A DNA stretch of 64,000 nt from Cedecea neteri (GCF_000757825.1 NZ_CP009451.1:2418001-2482000), one strand, 5' to 3'. Counted from the stretch's first letter, positions 44,401-54,564 are shown. The notes: generated by a model not told the origin, from the letters alone. Program-made: numbers and translations.

Positions 44401-44418
44401 TGTCGTGTCTGGGCGACA
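44401..44418. promoter_or_regulatory. GlrR-type activator site 3 upstream of glmZ
   Basis: TGTC-N10-GACA is a perfect match, located 235-252 bases upstream of the glmZ start. Together with the other two it forms the remote cluster typical of a sigma-54 activator. Confidence 0.8.
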
Positions 44419-44510
44419 GTAACGACAGATAGCAACATCAAGGCTCAAAAGGCAGGGTTGGGGTATCTGGCATTAATGAGGGCGGGGGGATGGGTAGAAC
44501 GCGAAAAAGC

Positions 44511-44541
44511 AAAAAGACCAGCTCGAAAGCTGGCCTTTTCT
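44511..44541 (-). terminator. Second (duplicated) terminator beyond the tRNA operon
   Basis: On the minus strand CCAGCTTTCGAGCTGG forms a stem with T-rich flanks. It is a copy of the terminator at 44659-44690 and follows the 19-base tRNA-Pro fragment. Confidence 0.6.
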
Positions 44542-44545
44542 AAAG

Positions 44546-44564
44546 TGGTCGGCGAGAGAGGATT
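44546..44564 (-). pseudogene. tRNA-Pro(TGG) 3'-end fragment
   Basis: These 19 bases equal the 3' end (CCA, acceptor stem and part of the T arm) of the tRNA-Pro at 44694-44770. The match then stops abruptly. The fragment lies directly upstream of a copy of the terminator of the same gene, so a larger unit was duplicated and truncated. Confidence 0.75.
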
Positions 44565-44658
44565 ATTCCCCTGCGGGCCGTTGCTAAAGCAACGTTGTCT
44601 CGCTACGCTCGGCTCAAACCTCCTTCGGAGGTTCTCATCCTCTTTGAGCTTCAGATGC

Positions 44659-44690
44659 AAAAAGGCCAGCTCGAAAGCTGGCCTTTTCTA
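44659..44690 (-). terminator. Terminator of the tRNA operon
   Basis: GGCCAGCTTTCGAGCTGGCC with a T run after it lies 4 bases after the 3' end of the downstream tRNA-Pro. Confidence 0.75.
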
Positions 44691-44693
44691 AAG

Positions 44694-44770
44694 TGGTCGG
44701 CGAGAGAGGATTCGAACCTCCGACCCACTGGTCCCAAACCAGTTGCGCTACCAAGCTGCGCTACTCGCCG
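44694..44770 (-). tRNA. tRNA-Pro(TGG), second copy
   Basis: The minus strand folds as a 77-base tRNA with CCA encoded and anticodon TGG in the context TTTGGGA. It is identical to the copy at 44866-44942. The upstream flank AAATACTGCTCTTACTGC is also almost identical to that of the other copy, so this is a tandem duplication. A terminator separates the two copies, so this one either relies on read-through or has its own promoter. Confidence 0.95.
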
Positions 44771-44833
44771 AAATACTGCTCTTACTGCGGCCTTCAACGT
44801 GCCTGTGACCTTTTACGGTTCAGTGTTGAAAGC

Positions 44834-44860
44834 AAAAACCCTTCTTCAGAAGGGCTTTTT
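44834..44860 (-). terminator. Terminator between the two proM copies
   Basis: On the minus strand CCCTTC-TGAA-GAAGGG is followed by TTTTT. It lies 6 bases after the 3' end of the first proM copy. Confidence 0.75.
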
Positions 44861-44865
44861 AAAAT

Positions 44866-44942
44866 TGGTCGGCGAGAGAGGATTCGAACCTCCGACCCAC
44901 TGGTCCCAAACCAGTTGCGCTACCAAGCTGCGCTACTCGCCG
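44866..44942 (-). tRNA. proM: tRNA-Pro(TGG)
   Basis: A 77-base tRNA with encoded CCA and anticodon TGG. It is the last gene of the ancestral argX-hisR-leuT-proM order and is followed by a terminator. Confidence 0.96.
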
Positions 44943-44975
44943 AAATACTGCTTTTACTGCTGATTAATTTAGGTG

Positions 44976-45062
44976 TGGTGCGAAGAGAGGGACTTGAACC
45001 CTCACGTCCGTAAGAACACTAACACCTGAAGCTAGCGCGTCTACCAATTCCGCCACCTTCGC
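44976..45062 (-). tRNA. leuT: tRNA-Leu(CAG)
   Basis: An 87-base tRNA with a long variable arm, starting GCGAAGG, with anticodon CAG in TTCAGGT and encoded CCA. It is third in the operon. Confidence 0.96.
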
Positions 45063-45077
45063 ATACATCTAAATTAA

Positions 45078-45154
45078 TGGGGTGGCTAATGGGACTCGAA
45101 CCCACGACAACTGGAATCACAATCCAGGGCTCTACCAACTGAGCTATAGCCACC
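45078..45154 (-). tRNA. hisR: tRNA-His(GTG)
   Basis: A 77-base tRNA starting GGTGGC with anticodon GTG in ATTGTGATT and encoded CCA. It is the second gene of the operon and the only His tRNA usual in enteric bacteria. Confidence 0.96.
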
Positions 45155-45210
45155 ACTGTAAAACTTTCACGCGGTACATAATACCACCGCAGCTCTAGCG
45201 CCATTATAAA

Positions 45211-45287
<77 letters not shown>

Positions 45288-45308
45288 GTAGCGCCGTTGC
45301 GGGGTCGG

Positions 45309-45337
45309 ATAATACGGGCTTCGTGCTCAGCTGTCTA
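45309..45337 (-). promoter_or_regulatory. Promoter of the argX tRNA operon
   Basis: TAGACA, 17 bases and TATTAT lie upstream of argX, followed by a GC-rich discriminator (CCGACCCCGC), the mark of growth-rate and stringent control. Confidence 0.75.
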
Positions 45338-45356
45338 GTGGTTATTTCAATAAAAT

Positions 45357-45374
45357 ACGCGCAAAACTGCGCGT
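45357..45374 (-). terminator. Terminator of thrP
   Basis: ACGCGCA-GTTT-TGCGCGT is followed by ATTTTATT on the minus strand. It lies 27 bases after the thrP stop, just upstream of the argX promoter. Confidence 0.75.
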
Positions 45375-45401
45375 TTGGTTATGCTTTGCGCATCCTGATG
45401 C

Positions 45402-46787
45402 TTATCCGTTCAGTTTTTCACTGGCGGCGTACTTATTCAGGCCAAATACCTTATAAACCAACGTCACGGCAGCCAGGAAAATCACCCCAACCGTCAGCGA
45501 CATCCTCGTGTCTTCATTCAGCCCCATGCCAACCAGAACGCACACAAGGAAGGCCATGGTCAGGTAGTTCGCCCACGGGAATAAAATGGAGCGGAACGGA
45601 TGGCTGGCGATGGCCTCGCGGTGCGCCTTACGGAAGCGAACCTGGCTAATCAGAATCACAAACCACGGCACCATCCCGGGCAATACGCTGGCGCTGTAGA
45701 CGTAAACGAAGACGCGCTGCGGATTAGGAATGATGTAGTTGAGGCAGGAGCCAAGCAGCAAAATAACGATAGAAATAGCGACGCCCACAACCGGCACGCC
45801 ACTGCGTGAAACGGTGGCCATTTTAGCCGGAAGCTGACGGTTTTTGGCAAGGGCATACAGCATGCGCCCGCAGCTGTACATGCCGCTGTTACAGCCGGAC
45901 AGTGCCGCCGTCAGAACAACGAAGTTAATAATTCCTGCCGCCGCCGTAATACCAATCTTCGCAAAGGTCAGCACAAACGGACTGCCGGTGGTGCCAATCT
46001 GGTTCCATGGGAAGATAGTCACGATAACGAAAATCGCCCCCACATAGAAAATCAGAATACGCCACAGCACTTTACCCACGGCGCTACGCAAGGTGACCTG
46101 CGGGTTTTTCGCTTCACCGGCGGTAATACCGATAAGCTCCACGCCTTGATAAGACGCCACGACAATACACAACGCGGTCAGGAAACCTTTCCAGCCGCCG
46201 GCAAAGAAGCCGCCGTGCTCGGTCAGGTTGCTAAAGCCTATCGCCTGCCCATGGTTGCCAAAACCGAAAAAGATAACGCCAAGGCCAACGACGATCATCA
46301 CAATGATGGTGGTGACTTTAATCATCGCAAACCAGAATTCTATTTCACCGTATAAACGCACCGCGGCCAGGTTCGCTAGCGCCACAAGCCCGACGGCAAA
46401 AATGGCCGGCAGCCACTGGGGCAGATCCGGGAACCAGTATTGAACATAAACGCCAATTGCCGTTATTTCGGAGATGCCGACCGCCATCCACATAAACCAG
46501 TACGACCACGCCGTAAGGTAACCGAAAAAGGGGCTCATATAGCGGTGCGCGTAGACGGCAAAAGAACCGGCTACGGGCTCAAGGAATAACATCTCCCCCA
46601 TTGAACGCATAATGAAGAACACGAACAGGCCCGCAACAATGTACGCCAGCAATACCGACGGCCCGGCCCATTTTAGGGTACTGGCGGCGCCCATAAACAG
46701 GCCAACACCAATGGTCCCTCCCAGGGCGATAAGTTCGATGTGTCGAGCTTCCAGCCCGCGCTGCAGCTCTGCTTTTTTCTCTGCCAT
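45402..46787 (-). CDS. thrP: Threonine/serine transporter ThrP (YifK)
   Basis: ThrP (461 residues, E. coli length) is an amino acid permease of the APC superfamily with about twelve membrane segments. The [11 protein letters not shown] loop and the [15 protein letters not shown] segment are family marks. E. coli YifK imports threonine and serine by proton symport. Two copies of TATTGTGTTTG in its 5' leader are candidate GcvB pairing sites. It lies just upstream of the tRNA operon, as in E. coli. Confidence 0.95.
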   Translation of the reverse strand: MAEKKAELQRGLEARHIELIALGGTIGVGLFMGAASTLKWAGPSVLLAYIVAGLFVFFIMRSMGEMLFLEPVAGSFAVYAHRYMSPFFGYLTAWSYWFMWMAVGISEITAIGVYVQYWFPDLPQWLPAIFAVGLVALANLAAVRLYGEIEFWFAMIKVTTIIVMIVVGLGVIFFGFGNHGQAIGFSNLTEHGGFFAGGWKGFLTALCIVVASYQGVELIGITAGEAKNPQVTLRSAVGKVLWRILIFYVGAIFVIVTIFPWNQIGTTGSPFVLTFAKIGITAAAGIINFVVLTAALSGCNSGMYSCGRMLYALAKNRQLPAKMATVSRSGVPVVGVAISIVILLLGSCLNYIIPNPQRVFVYVYSASVLPGMVPWFVILISQVRFRKAHREAIASHPFRSILFPWANYLTMAFLVCVLVGMGLNEDTRMSLTVGVIFLAAVTLVYKVFGLNKYAASEKLNG

Positions 46788-46797
46788 AAATCCTCTG

Positions 46798-46842
46798 TAT
46801 TGTGTTTGCTTTTACTCCGGTTTTTACCGGTTATTGTGTTTG
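46798..46842 (-). promoter_or_regulatory. Paired CA-rich motifs in the thrP leader (candidate GcvB sites)
   Basis: CAAACACAATA occurs twice on the minus strand (46798-46808 and 46832-46842), 34 bases apart, with a small CCGG hairpin between. The first copy ends a few bases before the AGAGGA ribosome binding site. GCAAACACAA is complementary to the R1 segment of GcvB as I recall it, and GcvB represses yifK in Salmonella and E. coli. Confidence 0.6.
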
Positions 46843-47015
46843 GTTGTTGCCAGGCTCAATAACAGGCCATGCAGCGTCGGCAAGAGATTTGCTGGCGCAA
46901 CATCACTACGGCACTGCATCGAGTGGGCGCAATGGTTCCGTATTTTTTACAAAATTACAAATAACTGCGTAACAAACTGGCCTAAGTCTGGTGGGAAATT
47001 GCGCAGAGAAAGCAA

Positions 47016-47037
47016 AACGCGCCCGGATGAGCGCGTT
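47016..47037 (-). terminator. Terminator of the ECA operon
   Basis: AACGCGC/GCGCGTT (47016-47022 with 47031-47037) is followed by TTGCTTT on the minus strand, just after the wecG stop. The rest of 46843-47015 holds the thrP upstream region, in which I see no other gene. Confidence 0.6.
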
Positions 47038-47044
47038 GGAAGAT

Positions 47045-47785
47045 TTATAGCTTGCCGGTCAAATGCCAGCGCTGATAGCGCAGCAGCCGCAGCTGCCGTT
47101 TAATGCGGGTCGGCTGTGAAAGCAGGCGATATAGCCACTCCAGGCCGAGATTTTGCCAGACCTTTGGCGCTCGCTTTACGCGTCCGGTAAAGACGTCATA
47201 CGTGCCGCCAACGCCCATATAAAGCGCCTGAGGATGCACTTTTCGGCACGCCTGCATCAGGATCTCCTGGCGCGGAGATCCCATCGCCACCGTGACAATC
47301 GCGGCGCCGCTATCACGAATGCGCTCAAACAATGCCTGCCGCTGCTCGTCCGTAAAATATCCATCCTGACTGCCGACGATATTGACCTGCCAAAGCTGGC
47401 GTAATTTAGCCTCAGTCTGGGCCAGAACCTCGGGCTTTCCGCCGACCAAAAACACCGGAGTACCTTCCTGACCGGCCCGCTGCATCAAGGCCTCCCACAG
47501 ATCGGCACCGGCTACGCGGTTCACTACGGCCTCTGGGTATTTTTTACGGATAGAGCGAACAACGCTGATTCCGTCGGCATATTTATATTCCGCCGCGGCA
47601 ATAAGGCCACGGATTTGCTCATCATCTTCGGCCGTAAGGACTTTTTCGGCATTGATTGCCACTAACGTGCCCTGACGCAAGTTGCCCCCCGCATAGAGAT
47701 AATCCAGCGCATGCTGCATATCTCGCCACCCCAGCAGGTTCAGGCCACGGATGTTATAGGAAGGGGCTTCAGTAGAGTTGTTCAT
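47045..47785 (-). CDS. wecG: UDP-N-acetyl-D-mannosaminuronic acid transferase WecG
   Basis: WecG (246 residues, E. coli length; RffM) adds ManNAcA to lipid I in ECA synthesis at the inner face of the membrane. It belongs to the WecG/TagA/CpsF family, with the GADLWEALM and [10 protein letters not shown] segments conserved. The start at 47785 ([11 protein letters not shown]) has AAGGA five bases upstream; the frame extends to 47800. It is the last gene of the operon, 11 bases after wzyE. Confidence 0.95.
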   Translation of the reverse strand: MNNSTEAPSYNIRGLNLLGWRDMQHALDYLYAGGNLRQGTLVAINAEKVLTAEDDEQIRGLIAAAEYKYADGISVVRSIRKKYPEAVVNRVAGADLWEALMQRAGQEGTPVFLVGGKPEVLAQTEAKLRQLWQVNIVGSQDGYFTDEQRQALFERIRDSGAAIVTVAMGSPRQEILMQACRKVHPQALYMGVGGTYDVFTGRVKRAPKVWQNLGLEWLYRLLSQPTRIKRQLRLLRYQRWHLTGKL

Positions 47786-47796
47786 GAATATCCTTG

Positions 47797-49158
47797 TCAT
47801 GCATTTTGCGTGTCGGCAGCAGGAGCAGGCACGCGGCGCAGGCGCTGATGAATAAGCCCTGCGCTTTCAAAAAGCCAGTAAAGTAGTTTTGCCACGACCA
47901 GGCAGGCGCCAAAAATGACGAGGAAGAACACCACCCGTGAGACAAACGAGTCCAGCCCCTCGCGGGCCAGAACGATCATATTGAAAATCGCGCCAAAGCA
48001 GAACGCGTAGATTATCGCGGCTTTATAGCGGTTGCTTTCCCCGTTCGCCAGCTCATAGAGCCAGTCAAACCATTTGATAATCAGCCCGACGACAACCGCG
48101 CCCAGAGGAATAAACCACACGCCTCCCATCACCACCAGCGAGCCAATCAACGTTGGGGAAATCGCCAGTCCCGAATGGTTGTTCAGCACCTGCCAGGTGA
48201 AGTAGTTCGCGGTATTAAGCACCGTTCCCGGGCGATCTGGCCATACCCAGCTTGGGATGAAGACGTAGAAATCGCGAATAATCGGCGCCAGCCCCTGGAA
48301 CTCGATCTTGTCGTAGTTTTGCAGCAGCAGGCCAAGGTTTTCCCACGGAGAGAACGTATCGCGAGTCAGATAAAGGAAGGTATAAAACGCCTCGTCCCCG
48401 CTGACGCTCAGGCCATAACGCTTCAGCGCCAGCCAGAACATCCCAACAATTCCCAGCACGCCAGCAGCAGCCAGCATCCAAAGCGTGATCCAGCCGCGAA
48501 TAATGCCAATGAACAAGAAGATGGCAAAGGCGATGATGATATTAGCGCGCGTCCCGCCAACAATCATGTACGTCAGCAGGCCGAAGGCAACGGTGCTAAC
48601 CAGGAAGAAGATCCAGGCCCGGCTGTCCTGACGCAGGAAGTACACCACCAGCATCGCTGGAATAAAGAAATAGAAGAAGCGCTTGAGCGCTACGCCTGAC
48701 ACTTCACTGGAGAAAATTTGGCTGTACGAATGCAGCTTAAACAGCAGGAAGCCATTATGGGCGAAGAAAATGCCGACGCTGACCAACGCCACCAGCACCA
48801 GCATCAGCCAGGTCAGGTGCGTCTCCACCCGGTTCATGGTAAACAACGGCCGCCGCGCTTTATGCTCAACCTTCGCCCTGAGCCGGGTTTTATAGGTCAC
48901 ATAATAAATGCCGTAGAAGCAGGCTGCCGCAAGCTGAGCCTGCAACAGCACGTCTGCCGGCACCACCGATACGCCAAAACGGAACACCAGGGTACAGGTA
49001 AACGGAAAGCCGAAGAAAAAGGTCAGCAGATAAAGCAGCGAAAAGAAGACGTTGAAGTTAAACCGCACGCGGCGAAACTCCTGATACGTCAGCAGCCCGA
49101 TAAACCCGACCGACAGGAACCAGACGACAAATAACCCGCCAAATTGCGCCAGACTCAT
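47797..49158 (-). CDS. wzyE: ECA polymerase WzyE
   Basis: WzyE (453 residues; E. coli 450) polymerises ECA trisaccharide units in the periplasm and has about eleven membrane segments. It begins [15 protein letters not shown], the start chosen because it overlaps the wecF stop by four bases (ATGA). An earlier in-frame start at 49197 would add 13 unconserved residues. Confidence 0.94.
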   Translation of the reverse strand: MSLAQFGGLFVVWFLSVGFIGLLTYQEFRRVRFNFNVFFSLLYLLTFFFGFPFTCTLVFRFGVSVVPADVLLQAQLAAACFYGIYYVTYKTRLRAKVEHKARRPLFTMNRVETHLTWLMLVLVALVSVGIFFAHNGFLLFKLHSYSQIFSSEVSGVALKRFFYFFIPAMLVVYFLRQDSRAWIFFLVSTVAFGLLTYMIVGGTRANIIIAFAIFLFIGIIRGWITLWMLAAAGVLGIVGMFWLALKRYGLSVSGDEAFYTFLYLTRDTFSPWENLGLLLQNYDKIEFQGLAPIIRDFYVFIPSWVWPDRPGTVLNTANYFTWQVLNNHSGLAISPTLIGSLVVMGGVWFIPLGAVVVGLIIKWFDWLYELANGESNRYKAAIIYAFCFGAIFNMIVLAREGLDSFVSRVVFFLVIFGACLVVAKLLYWLFESAGLIHQRLRRVPAPAADTQNA

Positions 49159-50234
49159 TTTTGCTCTCCTGCCGCGATGCTCAACGCGTGATGCCACCCA
49201 TCGATATAGTTAGGGTTAAAGAAAGCGATGTTTTGTTTATCCAGTAAGCGTAGCTGGCGCTGAGCTTCCCGCACGGTCGCTTCATCAAGCACATCCCCGG
49301 TAAATAGTACCGGAACATGCTGCTCGACCATATCCTGCCAGAACGGATTTTTGCGGTTCAGCACGCAGGGGATCCCAGCCTGAATCAGCAGGCACAGCGT
49401 GCCAATACCCTGCTGGCGTTCAAAAATAAAATAGCCGAGATCGCACCGGCGCAGCAGTGCCAGGTATTCATTGAATTCAATTTTTTCCGTCAGTAGCTGG
49501 AGGTTTTCCGGGCTAAACAACGCGCGGCCGGCCTGTTGCACCTCAGCAATATAAGCTTCGTTATTCGCCGGATAGCCCATCGGCACGACAACGCGAACCG
49601 TGTCGCCAAACTGCTGGTGAATGGCCTTCAACGCATCAACATGCTGATTACTGCGATCGCCTGAATTCCCCACCAACAACGTTAGCTTCTCGCTATGTTG
49701 TCGATCGGCCGCCATTTTATTGAGGCTCGGATCCATGCGGGTTGGGAAATACAACAGTTCACCCGGCACACGTGGATGACGCTGATGGAAATAGCTTAAA
49801 TCCCCACGCGTAGCAAAAACGCGTCCCACGCGCCCCTGGGCAAACCGGCGCAGCCGGTAAAACAGACGGAACTTAATGCTGCGCGAAACCTCATACAGGT
49901 CCGCACCCCAGATATGCCAGTTCATCTGCTCAGGCTTCAGGCCACCGGTTAACAACGCAACCCAAAGGCTGCTGTTAAACTGTCCGTGGAAAAAGAAACG
50001 TTGCTGCCGGTTCGCTCGGGCTTTAGCCAGAACTTCAGCGGCAATAGCCTGCTTCGAAGGGCAAAGCGTGATCGACAGCGCCGGAAAAGCGGACAACAGG
50101 GATTGATCCCCGGACACCACGATAAATTCTCGGGCATGGGGAGTCGTGGCGGCCAGAACGTCGCTAAAGAAACGCAATACCGTCTGATTATGATGCGGGA
50201 TATCAGATCCCAATACGTGAATCAGTGTTGTCAT
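49155..50234 (-). CDS. wecF: TDP-N-acetylfucosamine:lipid II N-acetylfucosaminyltransferase WecF
   Basis: WecF (359 residues, E. coli length; RffT) adds Fuc4NAc to lipid II, completing the ECA repeat. It belongs to glycosyltransferase family 56, with [15 protein letters not shown] and the [14 protein letters not shown] segment as recognisable parts. Both ends overlap neighbours by four bases, so it is coupled to wzxE and wzyE. Confidence 0.95.
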   Translation of the reverse strand: MTTLIHVLGSDIPHHNQTVLRFFSDVLAATTPHAREFIVVSGDQSLLSAFPALSITLCPSKQAIAAEVLAKARANRQQRFFFHGQFNSSLWVALLTGGLKPEQMNWHIWGADLYEVSRSIKFRLFYRLRRFAQGRVGRVFATRGDLSYFHQRHPRVPGELLYFPTRMDPSLNKMAADRQHSEKLTLLVGNSGDRSNQHVDALKAIHQQFGDTVRVVVPMGYPANNEAYIAEVQQAGRALFSPENLQLLTEKIEFNEYLALLRRCDLGYFIFERQQGIGTLCLLIQAGIPCVLNRKNPFWQDMVEQHVPVLFTGDVLDEATVREAQRQLRLLDKQNIAFFNPNYIDGWHHALSIAAGEQK

Positions 50235-51481
50235 GCTCGTCTACGATAAATAAGGAAAACGCCACAGCAGAGCGCAAAATAAACAATATAGGTTGCCATG
50301 TAGGCCTGGGCCGCACCCAGCGCACCGTGGGCCGGGATCAGCCAGCGTGAGAAGCCGGTTAACAGGGCAAACTGACTGATTTCAGTCAAAATATAAAAAC
50401 GCAGTGACGCCTTAGCGATGACCAGATAGCCAAACACGTAGGCACCCACTTTCAATACGTCGCCGACAAGCTGCCAGGCAAACAAATCGCGCATGGCGAC
50501 GAACTTGGGTGAAAACAGCAGCCAGATAGCAAAATCGCGCAGCAGCCAAACCGTCAGGCTTGCCGCCGCCACCGCGGGCAGAACAAACTTTAACGAGCGC
50601 ACGATTTCGCGCGTAATGGCACTTTTTTCCTTCAGGCGGGCAAGCGTGGGCAGCAGATAAACGCTAAAAGACGCCGTAATAAACTGCAAATAAGCATCTG
50701 AAATACTGCTTACCCCTTGCCAGATCCCGACTTCGTCCCAGCTGTAGTGCGCCGCCAGAAGGTTTCGCATCATCACGTAGGCCACGGGGAGCGTGACTGA
50801 GGTGATCAGCGCCATAATAGTAAACTTACCAAGATGGCTGGCCAGCAGTTTATCCCAGCTCGGCTTCATATAGCTCAGCGGAACGTGTTCACGCCTGACG
50901 AGCATGATGACCGCAGGGATAACGAGCAATGCAGGCACCAATGCCAGGCCTAACAGCGCCCCCTGGTAACCGCCAAAATGATAGCAGGCATAATAAGCCA
51001 GCACGCCGATGACGCTGCCGGTAATCAATGCAAGAGCGTTACCTGCGGCGTCACGAAAACCCTTCATGACGGCCAGCGACAGGTTTGCCCATGCAATCCC
51101 CATCTGGACCAATGCCACCAGGCGCACCAAATTCTGGTAATCAGCATGGCCGAATAGCCCGACGCTGATTGGCCGCGCGGCCAGGACAAAAATCACCGCC
51201 AGCAGCGAAGAAAAGCCCAGCACCATCGCCGAGGATGTGCCGAGCACCCGCTTCAGCTGTTCCGGGTTGTCATGATGCTCCGCAACGTATTTGGTGACGC
51301 CGTTAAATATACCCGCCCCGGCAAGCACGCCCAGCACGGTAATCATTTGGCGGAAGTTACCGGCCAGCCCCACGCCAGAAGGGCCAAAAGCAACGGCCAG
51401 CATTTTGACTACCAGTAAACCGGCACCAATTTTTACCAGCGTGGACCCTGCGGTCCACACTGAAGCTTTAGCTAACGACAT
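50231..51481 (-). CDS. wzxE: Lipid III flippase WzxE
   Basis: WzxE (416 residues, E. coli length) flips undecaprenyl-PP-linked ECA units to the periplasm. It is a polysaccharide transporter of the MOP superfamily with about twelve membrane segments. It lies one base after wecE and overlaps wecF by four bases. Confidence 0.95.
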   Translation of the reverse strand: MSLAKASVWTAGSTLVKIGAGLLVVKMLAVAFGPSGVGLAGNFRQMITVLGVLAGAGIFNGVTKYVAEHHDNPEQLKRVLGTSSAMVLGFSSLLAVIFVLAARPISVGLFGHADYQNLVRLVALVQMGIAWANLSLAVMKGFRDAAGNALALITGSVIGVLAYYACYHFGGYQGALLGLALVPALLVIPAVIMLVRREHVPLSYMKPSWDKLLASHLGKFTIMALITSVTLPVAYVMMRNLLAAHYSWDEVGIWQGVSSISDAYLQFITASFSVYLLPTLARLKEKSAITREIVRSLKFVLPAVAAASLTVWLLRDFAIWLLFSPKFVAMRDLFAWQLVGDVLKVGAYVFGYLVIAKASLRFYILTEISQFALLTGFSRWLIPAHGALGAAQAYMATYIVYFALCCGVFLIYRRRA

Positions 51482-51482
51482 A

Positions 51483-52613
51483 TCAGGCGAAGTAGCTTTG
51501 CAGCGTATTGATGACGGTGCGTTGGTTCACCGGCGACAGGTTATAGAACAGCGGCAGGCGAAGCAGGCGCTCGCTTTCGCGGGTCGTGAAGCGGTCTTCC
51601 CCGTGGAAGCGACCAAACTTCTCACCCGCCGGGCAGGCATGCAGCGGAATATAGTGGAACACCGCCATGATCTCCGCCTCTTTCAGGTATGAAATCAGCG
51701 CGCTGCGGTCTTCAATATCGCGCAGTTTGATGTAAAACATATGGGCGTTCTGCACGCAGTTTTCAGGGATAGCCGGCAGCTCTATGCGCCCGGCTTTTGC
51801 CAACGGTGCAAGGGCATCATGATAGGTTTGCCACAGCTTCAGGCGCTGCTGGTTAATCTTCTCTGCCGCCTCAAGCTGTGCCCAAAGATAAGCGGCCTGC
51901 AAATCTGCCATCAGGTAGCTTGAACCGATATCACGCCAGGTATACTTATCCACCTGCCCACGGAAGAATTGGCTGCGGTTGGTGCCTTTTTCACGAACGA
52001 TTTCCGCACGCTCAATCAGCGCAGGATCGTTAACCAGCGTCGCGCCACCCTCACCGCCCGCGGTGTAGTTTTTGGTTTCATGAAAACTAAAACAACCGAT
52101 GTGCCCAATAGAACCTAACGCACGGCCTTTATAAGTGGACATCACACCCTGCGCGGCATCTTCCACCACGAAAAGGTTATGTTTTTTCGCGATAGCCATA
52201 ATGACGTCCATTTCACAGGCTACGCCCGCGTAATGCACCGGCACGATGGCGCGTGTTTTTTCAGTGATAGCCGCTTCAATTTTGGTTTCGTCGATGTTCA
52301 TGGTGTCAGGACGCACGTCCACAAACACAATGACCGCCCCCCGAAGCACGAAAGCATTAGCCGTCGAAACAAAGGTGTAGCTCGGCATAATCACTTCATC
52401 GCCAGGCTTGATATCCAGCAGGATAGCGGCCATTTCCAGCGACGCGGTACAGGACGGCGTGAGCAGAACTTTCTTGCTGCCAAAACGCTGTTCCATCCAC
52501 TGCTGGCAGCGGCGGGTGAAACCACCGTCTCCGCACAGTTTGCCGCTGCCCATGGCAGCCTGCATGTATTCGAGTTCTGTACCGACGACCGGCGGAGCGT
52601 TAAATGGGATCAT
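51483..52613 (-). CDS. wecE: dTDP-4-amino-4,6-dideoxygalactose transaminase WecE
   Basis: WecE (376 residues, E. coli length; RffA) makes dTDP-Fuc4N from dTDP-4-keto-6-deoxyglucose and glutamate. The PLP lysine is K181 (FHETKNYTAGGEGG), and SCTASLEMAA is a cofactor-contact region. Its dTDP-sugar substrate comes from RffG and RffH in E. coli, whose genes normally stand upstream in the same operon but are missing here. It lies four bases after wecD. Confidence 0.96.
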   Translation of the reverse strand: MIPFNAPPVVGTELEYMQAAMGSGKLCGDGGFTRRCQQWMEQRFGSKKVLLTPSCTASLEMAAILLDIKPGDEVIMPSYTFVSTANAFVLRGAVIVFVDVRPDTMNIDETKIEAAITEKTRAIVPVHYAGVACEMDVIMAIAKKHNLFVVEDAAQGVMSTYKGRALGSIGHIGCFSFHETKNYTAGGEGGATLVNDPALIERAEIVREKGTNRSQFFRGQVDKYTWRDIGSSYLMADLQAAYLWAQLEAAEKINQQRLKLWQTYHDALAPLAKAGRIELPAIPENCVQNAHMFYIKLRDIEDRSALISYLKEAEIMAVFHYIPLHACPAGEKFGRFHGEDRFTTRESERLLRLPLFYNLSPVNQRTVINTLQSYFA

Positions 52614-52617
52614 TTTT

Positions 52618-53295
52618 TCACCTGTATAACCAGAAGGCGGTGCTTTCTATCGTGGCACCGCTTTTAATATAGCGACGCAGCGCGGCGGTATTGCTCACCT
52701 GAGTCGCCACACGCAGGGTTTGCAAGCCACGCTGTATACACCAGTCTTGTGCCGCAGCCATCAGTTCTTCACCTACGCCTCGCCCTGCAAGCAGGCCAAT
52801 TCGGGCCTCGACGTCATTGAGCTGCCGCAAGGTCACAAAGCCCTGATTCTCGCCGCAACGTTTGAGCAGCAGGCACTGATGATCAAAGGTGCCGAGCACG
52901 GCATTTTCAATCCACTGGGCGTAGAAACGGCCACTGTCGCCGTCCTTGTACCACGGTGTGCGAAAACGACTTTGCGTAAAGACCTGCGAGGCCGCCAGGC
53001 GAAGCGCGGGAATATCTTCGGGCTGCGCGATATCGACAGAAATAACTGCATTTTGCGTGCCAGTAGTAAGCGCCAGGTCAACTTCGCCTTCAACAAGCTG
53101 GAAACCAAATCGCTGAAGGCCATCCAGCCAGTCGGTACGATGCGTTGGAATTTTGGCCTGGACCCTGGACCAGTCACGTAGCTGTTCTTCCCGCAGCGCA
53201 GGAGCGTCTTCAGAAAAACGGACCGCGCTGCTGTTCACCTCAAAGAAGCGGTTTTCCCAGTCCAGCGGAGCCAGGGTTGCCTTAATCAGGCTCAT
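52618..53295 (-). CDS. wecD: dTDP-fucosamine acetyltransferase WecD
   Basis: WecD (225 residues; E. coli 224; RffC) is a GNAT-fold enzyme that acetylates dTDP-Fuc4N to dTDP-Fuc4NAc. The acetyl-CoA-binding [13 protein letters not shown] segment is clear. It is separated from wecC by six bases only. In E. coli rffG and rffH lie between these genes. The upstream Shine-Dalgarno is weak (GGCGG). Confidence 0.92.
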   Translation of the reverse strand: MSLIKATLAPLDWENRFFEVNSSAVRFSEDAPALREEQLRDWSRVQAKIPTHRTDWLDGLQRFGFQLVEGEVDLALTTGTQNAVISVDIAQPEDIPALRLAASQVFTQSRFRTPWYKDGDSGRFYAQWIENAVLGTFDHQCLLLKRCGENQGFVTLRQLNDVEARIGLLAGRGVGEELMAAAQDWCIQRGLQTLRVATQVSNTAALRRYIKSGATIESTAFWLYR

Positions 53296-53301
53296 CGCCG
53301 C

Positions 53302-54564
53302 TTACCGCCAAACGCCTTTGGTGTCGATAATCCACGGCTGACGCACGTTCTCAGCAGGAATAGCCTTAAACTCTTTATGATCGACCAGCATGACCAGCAC
53401 GTCGGCCTTCTCAAGCGCGGCATCCACAGAAGTGAGTTCGCAGCGATCGGCCAGTTTCGTCGGCAGCGAGTGAATGTTCGGTTCAACGACTAGCGTTTTA
53501 CCGCTATGCCATTCGGCCAGCAGTTCAGCAATTTCCATTGCCGGGCTTTCGCGTAAGTCGTCGATATTGGGCTTAAAGGCGAGGCCAAAGCAGGCAATCG
53601 TTAATTCACTGGCACGGCGGCCTGTTTCAGAAAGGCAGTCGGCAATTGCGGCTTTAACCTGGCTAATCACCCACAACGGCTTGCCGTCATTGACCTCACG
53701 AGCGGTGCGAATAAGGCGAGCTTGCTCAGGGTTCTGCGAAACGATAAACCATGGGTCTACCGCGATGCAGTGCCCTCCGACGCCCGGCCCCGGCTGCAGA
53801 ACATTTACGCGAGGATGGCGATTGGCGAGACGAATCAGTTCCCAGACATTGATCCCCTGATCGGCACAGATCAGCGATAATTCATTGGCGAACGCGATGT
53901 TAACGTCGCGGAAGCTGTTTTCCGTCAGCTTGCACATTTCGGCGGTGCGGGCGTTGGTGATAACGCATTCCCCTTCAAGAAAAATGCTGTAAAGCTCGCT
54001 GGCACGTGTGGAACAGACAGGCGTCATGCCGCCAACAACGCGATCGTTTTTAATCAGCTCAACCATGACCTGACCCGGTAAAACTCGCTCAGGGCAATAG
54101 GCGATATTGATATCCGCCTGTTCTCCCACCTGGTGAGGGAAGCTCAAATCCGGGCGCAGGGCAGCCAGCCACTCGGCCATTTGCTCGGTCGCGCCAACGG
54201 GAGAGGTCGACTCCAGCACCACCAGGGCGCCTTTTTTGAGCACCGGGGCAATGGACTCTGCGGCAGCTTTCACATAAACCATGTCCGGTTCATGATCGCC
54301 TTTAAAAGGAGTTGGTACGGCAATCAGATAAGCATCAGCCTCAACGGGCTGTACGGTAGCGCTCAGGAATCCATCCTCAACGGCGGATTTCACCACTTTA
54401 TCTAAATCAGGTTCGACAATGTGAATTTCACCACGATTAATGGTGTCCACCGCCCGCTGATTAATATCCACACCGATGACTTTCCGTTGACGGGAAGCAA
54501 ATGCGGCAGCGGTTGGTAAGCCGATATAGCCAAGGCCAATGACGGAGATGGTGGAAAAATTCAT
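53302..54564 (-). CDS. wecC: UDP-N-acetyl-D-mannosamine dehydrogenase WecC
   Basis: WecC (420 residues, E. coli length) oxidises UDP-ManNAc to UDP-ManNAcA with two NAD+. The N-terminal Rossmann motif GLGYIG (10-15), the central [15 protein letters not shown] segment with the catalytic Cys, and the C-terminal domain are all present. The start at 54564 ([10 protein letters not shown]) overlaps the wecB stop by four bases; the frame extends to 54609. Confidence 0.97.
   Translation of the reverse strand: MNFSTISVIGLGYIGLPTAAAFASRQRKVIGVDINQRAVDTINRGEIHIVEPDLDKVVKSAVEDGFLSATVQPVEADAYLIAVPTPFKGDHEPDMVYVKAAAESIAPVLKKGALVVLESTSPVGATEQMAEWLAALRPDLSFPHQVGEQADINIAYCPERVLPGQVMVELIKNDRVVGGMTPVCSTRASELYSIFLEGECVITNARTAEMCKLTENSFRDVNIAFANELSLICADQGINVWELIRLANRHPRVNVLQPGPGVGGHCIAVDPWFIVSQNPEQARLIRTAREVNDGKPLWVISQVKAAIADCLSETGRRASELTIACFGLAFKPNIDDLRESPAMEIAELLAEWHSGKTLVVEPNIHSLPTKLADRCELTSVDAALEKADVLVMLVDHKEFKAIPAENVRQPWIIDTKGVWR

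Larger units (their letters stand above)
44511..44712. repeat. 54-bp direct repeat flanking a short hairpin-rich spacer
   Basis: 44511-44564 and 44659-44712 differ at one base only. Each contains the terminator and the 3' end of tRNA-Pro. The 94-base spacer contains two hairpins (CGTTGC-TAAA-GCAACG at 44579-44594 and AACCTCC-TTC-GGAGGTT at 44618-44634). I see no coding gene in this spacer. The repeat may come from duplication or from integration and excision at a tRNA 3' end. Confidence 0.7.

Noticed and set aside
44458..45013. Several plus-strand open frames with sequences such as GERGFEPPTHWSQT
   Set aside because: They are read through tRNA genes on the opposite strand. This is a known artefact of tRNA-Pro antisense sequence, not a protein family.
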